From NCBI GenBank assembly GCA_900767025.1, contig CAAFXS010000010.1, positions 1 through 60,313 of the forward strand: a stretch of DNA of 60,313 nucleotides. Direction: 5' to 3'. The DNA is from Clostridia bacterium (GTDB lineage Bacteria; Bacillota; Clostridia; Oscillospirales; Acutalibacteraceae). Shown here in pieces: positions 26,293 to 35,094 of this stretch (within the stretch, counting starts at the first letter, position 1; each line of letters begins with the position of its first letter). The notes below the pieces were generated by a model, which was not told where the DNA came from, made no database searches, and worked only from the letters and a program-made list of their open reading frames with translations. A program made the position numbers and the translations under genes.

Positions 26293-28500
26293 TTGAGCGA
26301 TAAACAGATAATAAATGAGGCTGAATATGACGACGGCTTTGACGAGTTCTTTGAGGAAGTTAAGGAAAGCGGTCATTATGACACAGCTTTAATAGAAAAG
26401 GCATATAACCTGGCACGCCGTGCTCACAAGGACCAGCGCAGGCGCTCCGGGGAGCCGTATATTATGCACCCTGTTGCAGTGGCGAAAATCCTTTTTAAGC
26501 TTGGTATGGATAATGAATGTATCATCGGCGCACTGCTCCACGATGTTGTTGAGGATACGGAATATACTCTCGATTATATCAAGTCGGAATTCGGCGACCA
26601 GGTTGCATTGCTTGTTGACGGCGTTACAAAGCTGGGTCAAATTCCGCTTTCAACCCGTGAGGAGGTTCAGGCTGAAAATATCCGTAAAATGTTTATGGCT
26701 ATGAACGAGGATATCAGAGTTATTATCATCAAGCTCTGCGACAGACTCCACAATATGCGTACGGCAAAATTCTGGCCGGAATACAAACAGCGTGAAAAAA
26801 GCCTTGAAACGCTCGAAATTTACGCCCCAATCGCTCATCGCTTAGGTATCCGTACCATTAAAGAAGAACTCGAGGATTTGGCAATTTTTTATCTTGACCC
26901 CATTGCCTACAGGGAAATTGAGCAGAGCCTTTCAATGAAAAAGGAGCAGGGTGAAAAATTCCTTGCCGATATAACGCAGCAGTTAAGCGACAAAATTACA
27001 CCGCTGATGAAAAATGTTCAAATTACCTCCCGTGTGAAATCCGTTCACGGAATATTCCGTAAGGTTTATATCAAGGGTAAAAACTTTGAACAGATTTTTG
27101 ATATCTATGCCGTGCGTATAATAGTTGATTCAATGATTGACTGCTACAACGCTCTTGGCATTGTTCACGATATGTTCCAGCCTCTGCCCGGCAGATTTAA
27201 GGACTATATCTCTATGCCAAAGCCAAATATGTATCAGTCACTGCATACAACGGTTTTGACAAAATCTGGTATTCCCTTTGAGGTGCAGATTAGAACCTGG
27301 GATATGCATCGCACTGCCGAGTTCGGTATCGCTGCCCACTGGAAATATAAGCTGGGTAAGGGCGGTAAGGACAGCATCGACAACCATCTTGAATGGATTC
27401 ACCGTATGATTGAAAGCGGTAACGAAAGCGAGAACGCCGAGGAGCTTGTTTCAACAATCAAGGGTGATTTGTCGGCTGATGAGGTGTTTGTACTCACCCC
27501 AAGGGGAGATGTTAAATCACTGCCAAAGGGTGCAACGGTTATTGACTTTGCCTATGCAATCCATTCTGCCGTAGGCAACAAAATGGTTGGTGCAAAGGTT
27601 AACGGCAGGATTGTAAACCTGGACTATAAGGTTAAAACAGGCGAAATTATTGAAATTCTCACCTCAAATCAGCAGGGCAAGGGACCAAGCCGTGACTGGC
27701 TTAATATTGTTACCACCGGTGAGTCAAGGAGCAAAATCAGAGCCTGGTTTAAAAAAGAAAAAAGAGAAGAAAATATCGTACAGGGCAAGGCAGAGGTTGA
27801 CAGAGAATTTAAGCGTAACTTTATTCGCCTTGAGCCTGATAATTACGAAAAATTTTTACTGAAAATTGCCGAAAGACAGCATTTTCAAAATCTTGATGAT
27901 TTTTATGCCGCAGTGGGCTACGGCGGTATAAAGATTTCAAGGCTGATGCCCGGTATAAAGGATGAGTATAACAGGAACTGGCGTCCGAAGGAAACTGCCT
28001 CGAAGCCCGTACCGCAGCCTGAAATCAAAGCCGACTCCAAAAATGCAGGCGGTATTGTTGTTGAAGGAATTGATAACTGCCTTATCAAAATGGCAAGGTG
28101 CTGTTCACCTATACCCGGTGAGCCTATTATCGGCTTTATTAACCGCGGTACAGGGCTTACAATTCACAGGCGTGACTGTGTTAATGTTCCTGCCGACCCT
28201 GCACTTTCACCGGAGCCTGACAGATGGGTGAAGGCACACTGGAACAATAATGTTCCTATCGAGGCAAGGTCAACCATTGATGTTTATGCAATTGACAGGG
28301 ACGGACTTATTCTTGATATCACAACAAAAATGGCAAATGCCCATGTTAAAATTCACTCAATTAACGCAAGACCCATTAACGACGGCAACTGCCTAACTAC
28401 AATGACCATCACCGTTAATTCCAAGGAGCATCTTGAAAGCATTGCAAAAATGCTTAGGAAAATTGACGGCGTTTACCATATAGAAAGAAGTGAGCACTAA
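26293..28500 (+). CDS. relA: Bifunctional (p)ppGpp synthetase/hydrolase
   Basis: 735 residues, long RSH type. TTG start after GGAAGGATTTAA, directly at the recJ stop. Domains: HD hydrolase (about 40-190, with ALLHDVVEDTEYT and the metal-site DRLHNMRT), synthetase (about 235-350, with the FKDYISMPKPNMYQSLHT segment), TGS (about 395-460), a Cys-containing helical region near ARCCSPIPG, and a C-terminal ACT domain. Both catalytic halves look intact, so it should make and degrade the stringent alarmone. Confidence 0.95.
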   Translation: MSDKQIINEAEYDDGFDEFFEEVKESGHYDTALIEKAYNLARRAHKDQRRRSGEPYIMHPVAVAKILFKLGMDNECIIGALLHDVVEDTEYTLDYIKSEFGDQVALLVDGVTKLGQIPLSTREEVQAENIRKMFMAMNEDIRVIIIKLCDRLHNMRTAKFWPEYKQREKSLETLEIYAPIAHRLGIRTIKEELEDLAIFYLDPIAYREIEQSLSMKKEQGEKFLADITQQLSDKITPLMKNVQITSRVKSVHGIFRKVYIKGKNFEQIFDIYAVRIIVDSMIDCYNALGIVHDMFQPLPGRFKDYISMPKPNMYQSLHTTVLTKSGIPFEVQIRTWDMHRTAEFGIAAHWKYKLGKGGKDSIDNHLEWIHRMIESGNESENAEELVSTIKGDLSADEVFVLTPRGDVKSLPKGATVIDFAYAIHSAVGNKMVGAKVNGRIVNLDYKVKTGEIIEILTSNQQGKGPSRDWLNIVTTGESRSKIRAWFKKEKREENIVQGKAEVDREFKRNFIRLEPDNYEKFLLKIAERQHFQNLDDFYAAVGYGGIKISRLMPGIKDEYNRNWRPKETASKPVPQPEIKADSKNAGGIVVEGIDNCLIKMARCCSPIPGEPIIGFINRGTGLTIHRRDCVNVPADPALSPEPDRWVKAHWNNNVPIEARSTIDVYAIDRDGLILDITTKMANAHVKIHSINARPINDGNCLTTMTITVNSKEHLESIAKMLRKIDGVYHIERSEH

Positions 28501-28502
28501 AA

Positions 28503-28955
28503 TTGAAAGCTGTTATTCAAAGAGTAAGCCGTGCATCTGTTACAATTGACGGCGAAATTGTTGGCTCTGTCAATCAGGGATTTTTGATTTTGCTGGGCGT
28601 TGAGCAGGGCGATACCAAGGCAGAGGCAGATAAGCTGATTAAAAAAATACCCGTTTTGCGTATATTTGAGGACGAAAACGGCAAAATGAATTTGTCCTGT
28701 CTTGATATTTCCGGGGAAATGCTTGTGGTGTCCCAGTTTACACTGTGCGCCGATTGCTCCCACGGCAGGCGACCCAGCTTTATCGGTTCTGCACCGCCTG
28801 ATATTGCCAATGAGCTTTATGAATATTTTGTGGATCAGCTTAAAAATTCAGGAGTAAAGAAGGTTGAAACAGGCAGATTCGGTGCCGATATGAAGGTGGA
28901 TTTGCTTAATGACGGACCTGTTACAATAATTCTTGATAGTAAGGACTTGAAATAA
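28503..28955 (+). CDS. dtd: D-aminoacyl-tRNA deacylase
   Basis: 150 residues with a TTG start. It removes mischarged D-amino acids or glycine from tRNA. Family motifs: MKAVIQRVSRASVTIDGE at the start, VSQFTLCADCSHGRRPSF in the middle and the cross-subunit NDGPVTIILD near the end. It lies two bases after relA and overlaps the next gene by one base. Confidence 0.96.
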   Translation: MKAVIQRVSRASVTIDGEIVGSVNQGFLILLGVEQGDTKAEADKLIKKIPVLRIFEDENGKMNLSCLDISGEMLVVSQFTLCADCSHGRRPSFIGSAPPDIANELYEYFVDQLKNSGVKKVETGRFGADMKVDLLNDGPVTIILDSKDLK

Positions 28956-29575
28956 TGCTTAATGTAAAGTGTGCCGTTTTCGGCAGTCTTGAAAATAACT
29001 GCTATCTTATTACCGACGAAAAAAGCGGATTGTCTGCTCTTGTGGATTGCACCGAGGACAGTGCAAAAATGCGTGATTTCATCGGCTCGGCAAAGCTTGA
29101 ATATATCCTGCTTACCCACGGTCATTATGACCATATCACAGGCGTTAAGGGTATAAGCGAGTTAACAGGTGCAAAGGTGGTTATTTCTAATGATGATGCG
29201 CCTATGCTTTCCTCAACCCGATTGAGTCTTGCGGCTTTTTGCGGCGGCTTCCACGAATCCTGCAAGGCGGATATTATGGTTTCCGACGGGTGGGAAATCC
29301 TTTTGGGCGAGAGCGTTATAAAGGTTATCTCAACACCGGGTCACACCAAGGGCGGAGTTTGCTATATTTGTGACGATAAGCTTTTTACAGGTGACACTCT
29401 TTTCTTCTGCAGCTGCGGTAGAACTGATTTTCCCGGCGGCTCCGTGCCTGAAATGCTTGAAAGCCTGAAAAAGCTGTCTGTCCTTGAGGGCAACTACAAT
29501 GTTTACCCCGGTCACGACAGGCAGTCAACTCTTGATTTTGAAAGAAAGAATAATCCTTATTTGAATAGGTTATAA
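28955..29575 (+). CDS. Glyoxalase II-like metallo-beta-lactamase-fold hydrolase
   Basis: 206 residues. MBL motifs: LTHGHYDHITGV (HxHxDH), the PGHTKGGVCYI histidine, FTGDTLFFCSCGRTDFPGG, and the C-terminal YPGHDRQSTL. This subgroup (YqgX/YcbL-like) commonly follows dtd in Firmicutes. It may hydrolyse small thioesters; true glutathione-dependent glyoxalase II activity is doubtful in an anaerobic clostridium. It overlaps dtd by one base. Confidence 0.88.
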   Translation: MLNVKCAVFGSLENNCYLITDEKSGLSALVDCTEDSAKMRDFIGSAKLEYILLTHGHYDHITGVKGISELTGAKVVISNDDAPMLSSTRLSLAAFCGGFHESCKADIMVSDGWEILLGESVIKVISTPGHTKGGVCYICDDKLFTGDTLFFCSCGRTDFPGGSVPEMLESLKKLSVLEGNYNVYPGHDRQSTLDFERKNNPYLNRL

Positions 29576-29578
29576 TTT

Positions 29579-31006
29579 ATGATATTAAAAAATATTAATC
29601 ATCCCTATGAGTTTGATATGAAAAATATCTGCACCGTCTTTTTCCCTTATGAAAAGATAAAGTCGCAGGGCGATGAAAGCATCGTTGTGGTTACCGAAAA
29701 GAACGGAGCGGATTTGTCTGTCAGCGCAAGGGTTTATGATAAAGAGCTTGAAAAACATCATACGATGGGCGAAAAAGAGGATATGGCAACTGCTATGTCC
29801 GTTTTGCTTTATCGGACCTTAAGCGAAATAATGGGATATAATCCCCCTTGGGGAATACTTTTCGGCGTAAGACCTGCAAAGCTGATGCACCGCTTTTGCG
29901 AAGATATGGGTCGGGAAAGGGCAAGGGAATACTTTGTAAATACATTTCTTGCAACACCTGCAAAAACCGATTTGGCAATAGAGGTTATGAAAAATGAAAA
30001 CAGGGTGATTTTACTTTCCCGTGAAAGCTCCTTTTCCCTTTATGTTTCAATACCCTTTTGTCCAACAAGGTGTGCCTATTGCTCCTTTGTTTCCCATTCC
30101 ATAGAGCGTACACACAAGCTTATTGAGCCTTATGTTGAGCTTTTGTGCAGAGAGCTTGAGGAAACAGGCAAAATTGCCAAAAGCCTGAATTTACGCCTTG
30201 AAACCGTTTATTTCGGCGGCGGAACACCCACAACGCTAAACGCGTCTCAGCTTGAAAAGCTCTTTAACACCATTGAAAAATCCTTTGACCTTTCAACTCT
30301 GCGTGAATATACCGTTGAGGCAGGCAGACCCGATACGGTAACGGAGGATAAGCTCAGAGCATTAAAATCCGCAGGGGTGTCAAGAATAAGCATAAATCCT
30401 CAAAGCTTCAACGATAGTGTTCTTCAAACAATCGGCAGAAGGCATACCGCACAGGAAACCGTTGACGCCTTTAACCTTGCCCGAAATATCGGCTTTGATA
30501 ATATCAATATGGATTTTATTGCAGGACTTCCCGGGGAGAGTATGGAGTCCTTTGAAAATAACATTCAAAAGGCAATTAATTTGGGCGCAGAGTCCGTAAC
30601 GGTACATACTCTTGCGCTGAAAACCGCCGCCTATATGGCAAGCCGTGATTTAACCTTTGATTTAACTGACAGGCTTTCAGTGTCATCAATGGTGGATTAT
30701 TCAAACAAAGCCCTGAAAAAAGCAGGCTATTACCCGTATTATATGTACCGTCAGTCAAAGTCCCTGGGCAATCTTGAAAATGTCGGCTGGTGCAGGGAGG
30801 GTCGCGACTGCCTTTATAATGTTTATATGATGGATGAAACTCATTCTGTTTTTGCCGCAGGGGCAGGAGCGGTCACAAGACTTAAAAATCAAAAAAACGG
30901 TCATATTGAACGCATTTATAACTACAAATACCCATATGAATATATTGACAGCTTTGATGAGATTATCGAAAGGAAAAAGGGCATATTAACTTTTTACACT
31001 GAATAA
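29579..31006 (+). CDS. hemZ: HemZ-like radical SAM protein (coproporphyrinogen dehydrogenase family)
   Basis: 475 residues. An N-terminal domain of about 160 residues is followed by a radical SAM core with the CPTRCAYCSF cluster motif (CxxxCxxC), YFGGGTPTTL, and the C-terminal HemZ segment YYPYYMYRQSKSLGN LENVGWC. It belongs to the oxygen-independent coproporphyrinogen oxidase superfamily. Many HemZ/HemW proteins act as heme chaperones or have no proven oxidase activity, and no other heme gene is nearby, so the reaction is uncertain. Confidence 0.87.
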   Translation: MILKNINHPYEFDMKNICTVFFPYEKIKSQGDESIVVVTEKNGADLSVSARVYDKELEKHHTMGEKEDMATAMSVLLYRTLSEIMGYNPPWGILFGVRPAKLMHRFCEDMGRERAREYFVNTFLATPAKTDLAIEVMKNENRVILLSRESSFSLYVSIPFCPTRCAYCSFVSHSIERTHKLIEPYVELLCRELEETGKIAKSLNLRLETVYFGGGTPTTLNASQLEKLFNTIEKSFDLSTLREYTVEAGRPDTVTEDKLRALKSAGVSRISINPQSFNDSVLQTIGRRHTAQETVDAFNLARNIGFDNINMDFIAGLPGESMESFENNIQKAINLGAESVTVHTLALKTAAYMASRDLTFDLTDRLSVSSMVDYSNKALKKAGYYPYYMYRQSKSLGNLENVGWCREGRDCLYNVYMMDETHSVFAAGAGAVTRLKNQKNGHIERIYNYKYPYEYIDSFDEIIERKKGILTFYTE

Positions 31007-31027
31007 AAATAAATATACCAAATAGTA

Positions 31028-31056
31028 TTGCATTATAATACACATTGTAATATAAT
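31028..31056 (+). promoter_or_regulatory. Sigma-A promoter upstream of the coiled-coil protein gene
   Basis: TTGCAT and a perfect TATAAT are separated by 17 bp, 19 bp before the start codon of the next gene, right after the hemZ stop. Confidence 0.7.
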
Positions 31057-31074
31057 GATAACGAGGTGGTAATA

Positions 31075-31539
31075 ATGTCATTTAATTTCAGTGAGCTTTT
31101 TTCTTCATCTGACTTTAATATCAATAATCCCAAGCTGGAGGAAATGATTAATAAAACCAGAGATGTTGCTGAAAGCGTGGGCAAAAAAAGTGCCGAAAGG
31201 CTTGAACTCAGCAAAATGAAAATCGAAAGTCTTGATTTAAAAGCAAAGCTTTCCAAGCAGTTTGAAAAATACGGCGAGCTTCAGTACAACAGCTTTATCG
31301 GCAAAAAGGTGGATGCTTCCGAAATTGAGAATATTGCGTCGTCAATAGCAGTTCTTAAAGAAAAGCTTAATCTTCTCAATGAACAGATTGAGGAGGCAAA
31401 GGCAAGCTTTAACGATATTGTTTCAGATGTGGCTGAAAAAACCAAGGATGCCTTTCATAAGGAAACCACTGTTTCCGCTGACGAGGTTGAGGTGGTAGAG
31501 GCACAGGAGCAAACCGTTGAAACGCCGGAAAGTGAATAA
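31075..31539 (+). CDS. Hypothetical coiled-coil protein
   Basis: 154 residues, Lys/Glu-rich, without membrane segments or cysteines. The centre (about 20-115) is strongly helical and likely forms a coiled coil; the C-terminal 35 residues are acidic and low in complexity (VEVVEAQEQTVETPESE). I do not recognise a named family. GAGGTGG precedes ATG 31075; an upstream in-frame GTG at 31066 lies in that site. It is a single-gene unit with its own promoter and terminator. Confidence 0.75.
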   Translation: MSFNFSELFSSSDFNINNPKLEEMINKTRDVAESVGKKSAERLELSKMKIESLDLKAKLSKQFEKYGELQYNSFIGKKVDASEIENIASSIAVLKEKLNLLNEQIEEAKASFNDIVSDVAEKTKDAFHKETTVSADEVEVVEAQEQTVETPESE

Positions 31540-31553
31540 AAATAAAGAAGTTT

Positions 31554-31584
31554 AAAGGCAGTGATTTATGTCACTGCTTTTTTA
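31554..31584 (+). terminator. Terminator after the coiled-coil protein gene
   Basis: Stem GCAGTGA/TCACTGC, extended by A-T pairs, loop of six bases, then TTTTTT. Confidence 0.85.
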
Positions 31585-31590
31585 TTATTC

Positions 31591-31651
31591 CTTAAGCATA
31601 GCGGAAAATCCGTTCATAAAAAACTTATTCGGATTCATCTCGCTTGCTTAA
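31591..31651. repeat. 61-bp dispersed repeat, copy A
   Basis: By eye, 57 of 61 positions match copy B at 55164-55224. The element begins CTTAAGC and ends GCTTAA, so its ends are inverted. Inside, AATCCG and CGGATT form an imperfect long hairpin. It lies between a terminator and the flippase start codon. The tail CGCTTGCTTAA also recurs at 57185-57195. Confidence 0.8.
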
Positions 31652-31665
31652 ACAGCGGTGATACA

Positions 31666-33300
31666 GTGAAAAAGTCAATAAAACAACGGTATCTGACATC
31701 AGCCTTTATTCTTCTTTTGGCAACTGTTGTAGTAAAAATAATAAGTGCATTTTATAAAATTCCTCTTACAGCCTATATCGGAGCAGAGGGCAGGGGATAT
31801 TTTTCCATTGCCTATAATCTTTGTATGCCTATTCATGCATTGACAATGGGTGCATTTCCCATTGCTCTTACAAAGCTTGTCAGCAGCTATGACGCCAAGG
31901 GCGATATAATGAAAATCAAAGCACTTAGAAAAGCGTCTAAAAGGCTTTTTCTGATTATCGGGCTTATAGGTCTTGGGGTGATGGTGATTTTTGCAAAGCC
32001 CTATGCAAATCTCATATCCTCGTCACCAAAGAGTATTTACACAATTCTTGCTCTTGCACCCTCTGTTTTCTTTTCCTGTATCGGTGCAAGCCACAGAGCC
32101 TTTGCCGAGGGCTTTCTTGATATGAAGGCTACCGCTTTGAGCCAATTGCTTGAGGCTTTGATAAAAATGATATTCGGTCTGCTTTTTGCCAAATATACAA
32201 TGAGCAGTCTTTACGAGTTTTATTTGATAAACGGTACTGTTTTCGGTGTTAATATGGCTGATGAGGGCGAGGCGCTTTCCGCCATATATCCCTTAACCTC
32301 CGCCGCCGCAATGCTGGGCGTTACCTTGGGCAGTATTGCCGCCTATTTTTGTGCAATGATTTATACAAATTCAAAATACGGCTCCTTTCCCGGTGAAAGG
32401 GCTGATGTTAAATCTGCCTACAATGAGCTTTTGATGTTCAGCGCATCTCTTGTAGGTGCAACGGTTGTCCAAAGCCTTTCAAATTTCCTTGACACATCAA
32501 GTATTCAGTATTTTCTGTCACTGTGCAGTGAAAGTGCTTTAAAGGCTGAATATTCCTATAACGGTGATGATGTTTATACATATGCTTTCGGTATTTACGC
32601 AACGGTGCTTGATTTCAGAAATCTTGTTCCGTCAATAGTTATGGCGCTGGGTGTATCCGCAGTTCCTGCAGTCAGTGCCGCCTATGAAAACAGCAGTCAG
32701 CGGTTTTCATCTCTATTGACAAGTATTTTTAAATATGCGTCTGTGCTTTCGGTTGCAGGCGGACTTGTTTTAGCTCTTTTTGGCAGTGAAATACTTAGCA
32801 TATTCTATTCTGCCTCTCATCCCGATATTGTTGAAAATGCAAAAACACTGATGTTTTACACAGGTGTTTTCATTCTTCCTTTTGCCCTGGCAACAACCAC
32901 AGTTTATTCCGTTCAGGCGCTGGGCTTTGCAAAATCAACCATACCTGCATTTATTATTTCCGGCGTGCTCAGGATTGGTGCTAACTATCTGCTGATAACA
33001 AATGACAGCATCAACATAAACGGCACTGCCCTCTCAACCTTTATCGGCTTTTTTGCTATCGTAATTATGAATCTTGTAACAATAAAAAAGAAAACAAACG
33101 CACGAATATCCTGCTTCAATGTGTTTGTAAAACCTGTTTTCTGCGGAACAATTGTTTATTACGCGGTGCAGTATATAAAAAGCGGAAGAGATTTATCACT
33201 CCTTCAGTTAATGCTTTTGGCAGTGCTTTGCGTGCTGATTTATTCAATTCTGCTTATTTTGACAAAAACCGTAAGCTTTAAGGATAAAATAAAAGCATAA
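31666..33300 (+). CDS. MOP-family lipid/polysaccharide flippase (SpoVB/MurJ-like)
   Basis: About 544 residues from the GTG at 31666, which is preceded by GCGGTGAT; upstream in-frame codons fall in the dispersed repeat. It is a 13-14 helix membrane protein beginning KKSIKQRYLTSAFILLL, with the polysaccharide-transport core SAFYKIPLTAYIGAEGRGYFSIAYN. This subgroup (SpoVB/YtgP) is thought to flip lipid-linked peptidoglycan or polysaccharide precursors. The neighbourhood, mazG then yabP/yabQ, recalls B. subtilis spoVT-yabM-mazG, where yabM is a SpoVB paralogue. Confidence 0.85.
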   Translation: MKKSIKQRYLTSAFILLLATVVVKIISAFYKIPLTAYIGAEGRGYFSIAYNLCMPIHALTMGAFPIALTKLVSSYDAKGDIMKIKALRKASKRLFLIIGLIGLGVMVIFAKPYANLISSSPKSIYTILALAPSVFFSCIGASHRAFAEGFLDMKATALSQLLEALIKMIFGLLFAKYTMSSLYEFYLINGTVFGVNMADEGEALSAIYPLTSAAAMLGVTLGSIAAYFCAMIYTNSKYGSFPGERADVKSAYNELLMFSASLVGATVVQSLSNFLDTSSIQYFLSLCSESALKAEYSYNGDDVYTYAFGIYATVLDFRNLVPSIVMALGVSAVPAVSAAYENSSQRFSSLLTSIFKYASVLSVAGGLVLALFGSEILSIFYSASHPDIVENAKTLMFYTGVFILPFALATTTVYSVQALGFAKSTIPAFIISGVLRIGANYLLITNDSININGTALSTFIGFFAIVIMNLVTIKKKTNARISCFNVFVKPVFCGTIVYYAVQYIKSGRDLSLLQLMLLAVLCVLIYSILLILTKTVSFKDKIKA

Positions 33301-33325
33301 TTAATGTAAAATTTTGCTTAAATGC

Positions 33326-33354
33326 TTGAAATTTCCGCTGTTATATAGTATTAT
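33326..33354 (+). promoter_or_regulatory. Sigma-A promoter of the mazG-hup block
   Basis: TTGAAA and TATTAT with a 17-bp spacer, 35 bp upstream of the mazG GTG. Confidence 0.6.
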
Positions 33355-33389
33355 TTCAGTAGACAAGTTAATCGAAAGCGAGTGGTAAA

Positions 33390-34196
33390 GTGGCAGTTGA
33401 TTTTGAATTTAAGGATAATTATGATATCAGTGATTTAATTTCAATAGTTACTTTGCTCAGAGCACCCGGCGGTTGCCCATGGGATATGGCACAGACTCAC
33501 AGCTCAATCAAAAAGAATTTGATTGAAGAATGCTATGAGGTTATCGAGGCCATTAATAAAAACAGCACTGACGGTCTCCGTGAGGAGCTTGGGGATTTGC
33601 TTCTTCAGGTGGCTCTTCATACCGAGATGGAACGGGAAAAGGATAATTTCAATTTTGACGATGTCTGCAACGATATCTGCCAAAAGCTTATTGTCCGTCA
33701 TCCCCATGTTTTCGGCGATGTTTGTGCTGAAAACGAGGCTCAGGCACTGTCAAGCTGGGATGCCGCCAAGGCAAAAGCTAAGGGTGTAAAAACGCAGAGT
33801 CAAACCTTAAGGGACGTTCCTGCGGAGCTTCCTGCTCTTATGAGAGCACAAAAGGTTCAGGGCAGAGCGGCTAAATCGGGCTTTGACTGGGATAATGTTC
33901 AGGGTGCTTTAGATAAGCTTCAGGAAGAGATTAACGAGTTAAAAACAGCCGTGGAACATAACGACTGCGCCAATATTGAGGAGGAGCTCGGCGATGTGCT
34001 TTTCTCCTGTGTAAATGTTTCAAGATTTGTTAATGCAGACAGTGAGGAGTGCCTGACAGCATCTACCGACAAGTTTATTGAACGCTTTTCAAAGGTTGAA
34101 CAGCTTGCAGAGGAAAAGGGCATCTCAATGAAAAACTCATCAATAGAGGTGCTCGATGAATTGTGGGACAGGGCAAAAGAAATTTTAGCTGATTAA
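33390..34196 (+). CDS. mazG: Nucleoside triphosphate pyrophosphohydrolase MazG
   Basis: 268 residues with a GTG start. Two tandem MazG domains are seen: the first with CPWDMAQTHSSIKKNLIEECYEV and EELGDLLLQVALH, the second with GFDWDNVQGALDKLQEEINEL and EEELGDVLFSCVNVSRF. The enzyme hydrolyses NTPs to NMP and pyrophosphate for pool cleansing. B. subtilis YabN carries an extra methylase domain; this one does not. It precedes hup and rqcP as in other Clostridia. Confidence 0.94.
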   Translation: MAVDFEFKDNYDISDLISIVTLLRAPGGCPWDMAQTHSSIKKNLIEECYEVIEAINKNSTDGLREELGDLLLQVALHTEMEREKDNFNFDDVCNDICQKLIVRHPHVFGDVCAENEAQALSSWDAAKAKAKGVKTQSQTLRDVPAELPALMRAQKVQGRAAKSGFDWDNVQGALDKLQEEINELKTAVEHNDCANIEEELGDVLFSCVNVSRFVNADSEECLTASTDKFIERFSKVEQLAEEKGISMKNSSIEVLDELWDRAKEILAD

Positions 34197-34218
34197 TTCA
34201 GCAACGGAGGAATTTTAA

Positions 34219-34491
34219 ATGAATAAAACAGAACTCGTAGCAGCAGTTGCTGCAAAGGCAGACCTTTCAAAGAAGGACGCAGAAGCTGCAGTAGCAGCAG
34301 TATTTGACTCAATCAAGGATGCTCTGGCAGACGGTGATAAGGTAGCTCTTGTTGGCTTTGGTACATTCGCTGTTAAGGAGCGCGCAGCTCGTACAGGTCT
34401 TAATCCTCGTACAAAGGAAACAATCACAATTCCTGCTGCAAAGGTTCCGTCATTCAAGGCTGGTTCAGCTCTCAAGGACGCTGTAAAATAA
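34219..34491 (+). CDS. hup: DNA-binding protein HU
   Basis: 90 residues, the classic size. A nucleoid protein that bends DNA as a dimer. N-terminal MNKTELVAAVAAKADLSKKD and the beta-arm signature VGFGTFAVKERAARTGLNPRT with GKxxxIPA-like continuation are clear. CGGAGG precedes ATG. The codon choice is visibly biased (GCA/GCT, CGT), as expected for a highly expressed gene. Confidence 0.97.
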   Translation: MNKTELVAAVAAKADLSKKDAEAAVAAVFDSIKDALADGDKVALVGFGTFAVKERAARTGLNPRTKETITIPAAKVPSFKAGSALKDAVK

Positions 34492-34502
34492 GAAACAGCT
34501 AA

Positions 34503-34531
34503 GGCACTACCAAGCGTAGTGCCTATTGTTT
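34503..34531 (+). terminator. Terminator/attenuator between hup and rqcP
   Basis: Perfect 8-bp stem GGCACTAC/GTAGTGCC with a five-base loop, then TATTGTTTTT. It probably reduces read-through from the abundant hup message into rqcP. Confidence 0.8.
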
Positions 34532-34543
34532 TTAGGTGGTATT

Positions 34544-34783
34544 ATGAGATTAGATAAATATTTAAAGGTTTCAAGGATTATAAAAAGAAGAACCATTGCC
34601 AACGAAGCCTGCGATGCAGGTAAGGTGGAGGTTAACGGCAAAATTGCAAGAGCCTCCTATGATGTCAAGGTAGGGGACGAAATTAAAATTTCTCTGGGTT
34701 CAAAAATAACAACCTATAAGGTGCTTGCCGTTAATGAGCACGCGCTCAAGGAAGACGCGGCAAAAATGTACGAGCAGTTATAA
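34544..34783 (+). CDS. rqcP: S4-domain RNA-binding protein RqcP
   Basis: 79 residues consisting almost entirely of an S4 domain: MRLDKYLKVSRIIKRRTIAN then GKVEVNGKIARASYDVKVGD. In B. subtilis this protein (YabO) binds stalled 50S subunits with RqcH and promotes alanine tailing. AGGTGG five bases before ATG 34544 sets the start. It sits before yabP, as in other spore formers. Confidence 0.9.
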   Translation: MRLDKYLKVSRIIKRRTIANEACDAGKVEVNGKIARASYDVKVGDEIKISLGSKITTYKVLAVNEHALKEDAAKMYEQL

Positions 34784-34796
34784 ATAAAATGAGCTT

Positions 34797-34827
34797 CACC
34801 TGCATATTTTTTAGCAGGTGATTTTTT
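34797..34827 (+). promoter_or_regulatory. Hairpin that contains the yabP ribosome-binding site
   Basis: CACCTGC (34797-34803) pairs with GCAGGTG (34814-34820), followed by ATTTTTT and then the yabP ATG. The 3' arm is also the only Shine-Dalgarno sequence for yabP. The element could therefore act as an intrinsic terminator and, if transcribed through, hide the ribosome site. A start inside the loop would leave the site free. Confidence 0.65.
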
Positions 34828-35094
34828 ATGAGTAATGATACACAGCACAGCTTAAGCTTGATAAACAGGGAAAGCCTAACAATTACCGGGGTCACCGATG
34901 TGGATGAATTCAATGAACAGGAGATTCTTGCAATCTGTGACCAGGATGAGCTGAGAATAAAAGGGGAGCTGCTACATATTGAGGAGTTGAGTATTGAAAG
35001 CGGAAGCCTTGTTATCTCCGGCAAAATCACCTCTATTGCGTACAGTGAAAAGCTGTCTGGAAGTTCATTGATAAAAAGGCTTTTCGGTGGCTGA
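34828..35094 (+). CDS. yabP: Sporulation protein YabP
   Basis: 88 residues of the YabP/YqfC family: HSLSLINRESLTITGVTDVDEFNEQEI, then GELLHIEELSIESGSLVISGKI, with the short beta-strand repeats that family members share. In B. subtilis YabP works with YabQ in cortex formation in the mother cell, and yabP is sigma-E controlled. It overlaps yabQ by eight bases. Confidence 0.9.
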   Translation: MSNDTQHSLSLINRESLTITGVTDVDEFNEQEILAICDQDELRIKGELLHIEELSIESGSLVISGKITSIAYSEKLSGSSLIKRLFGG

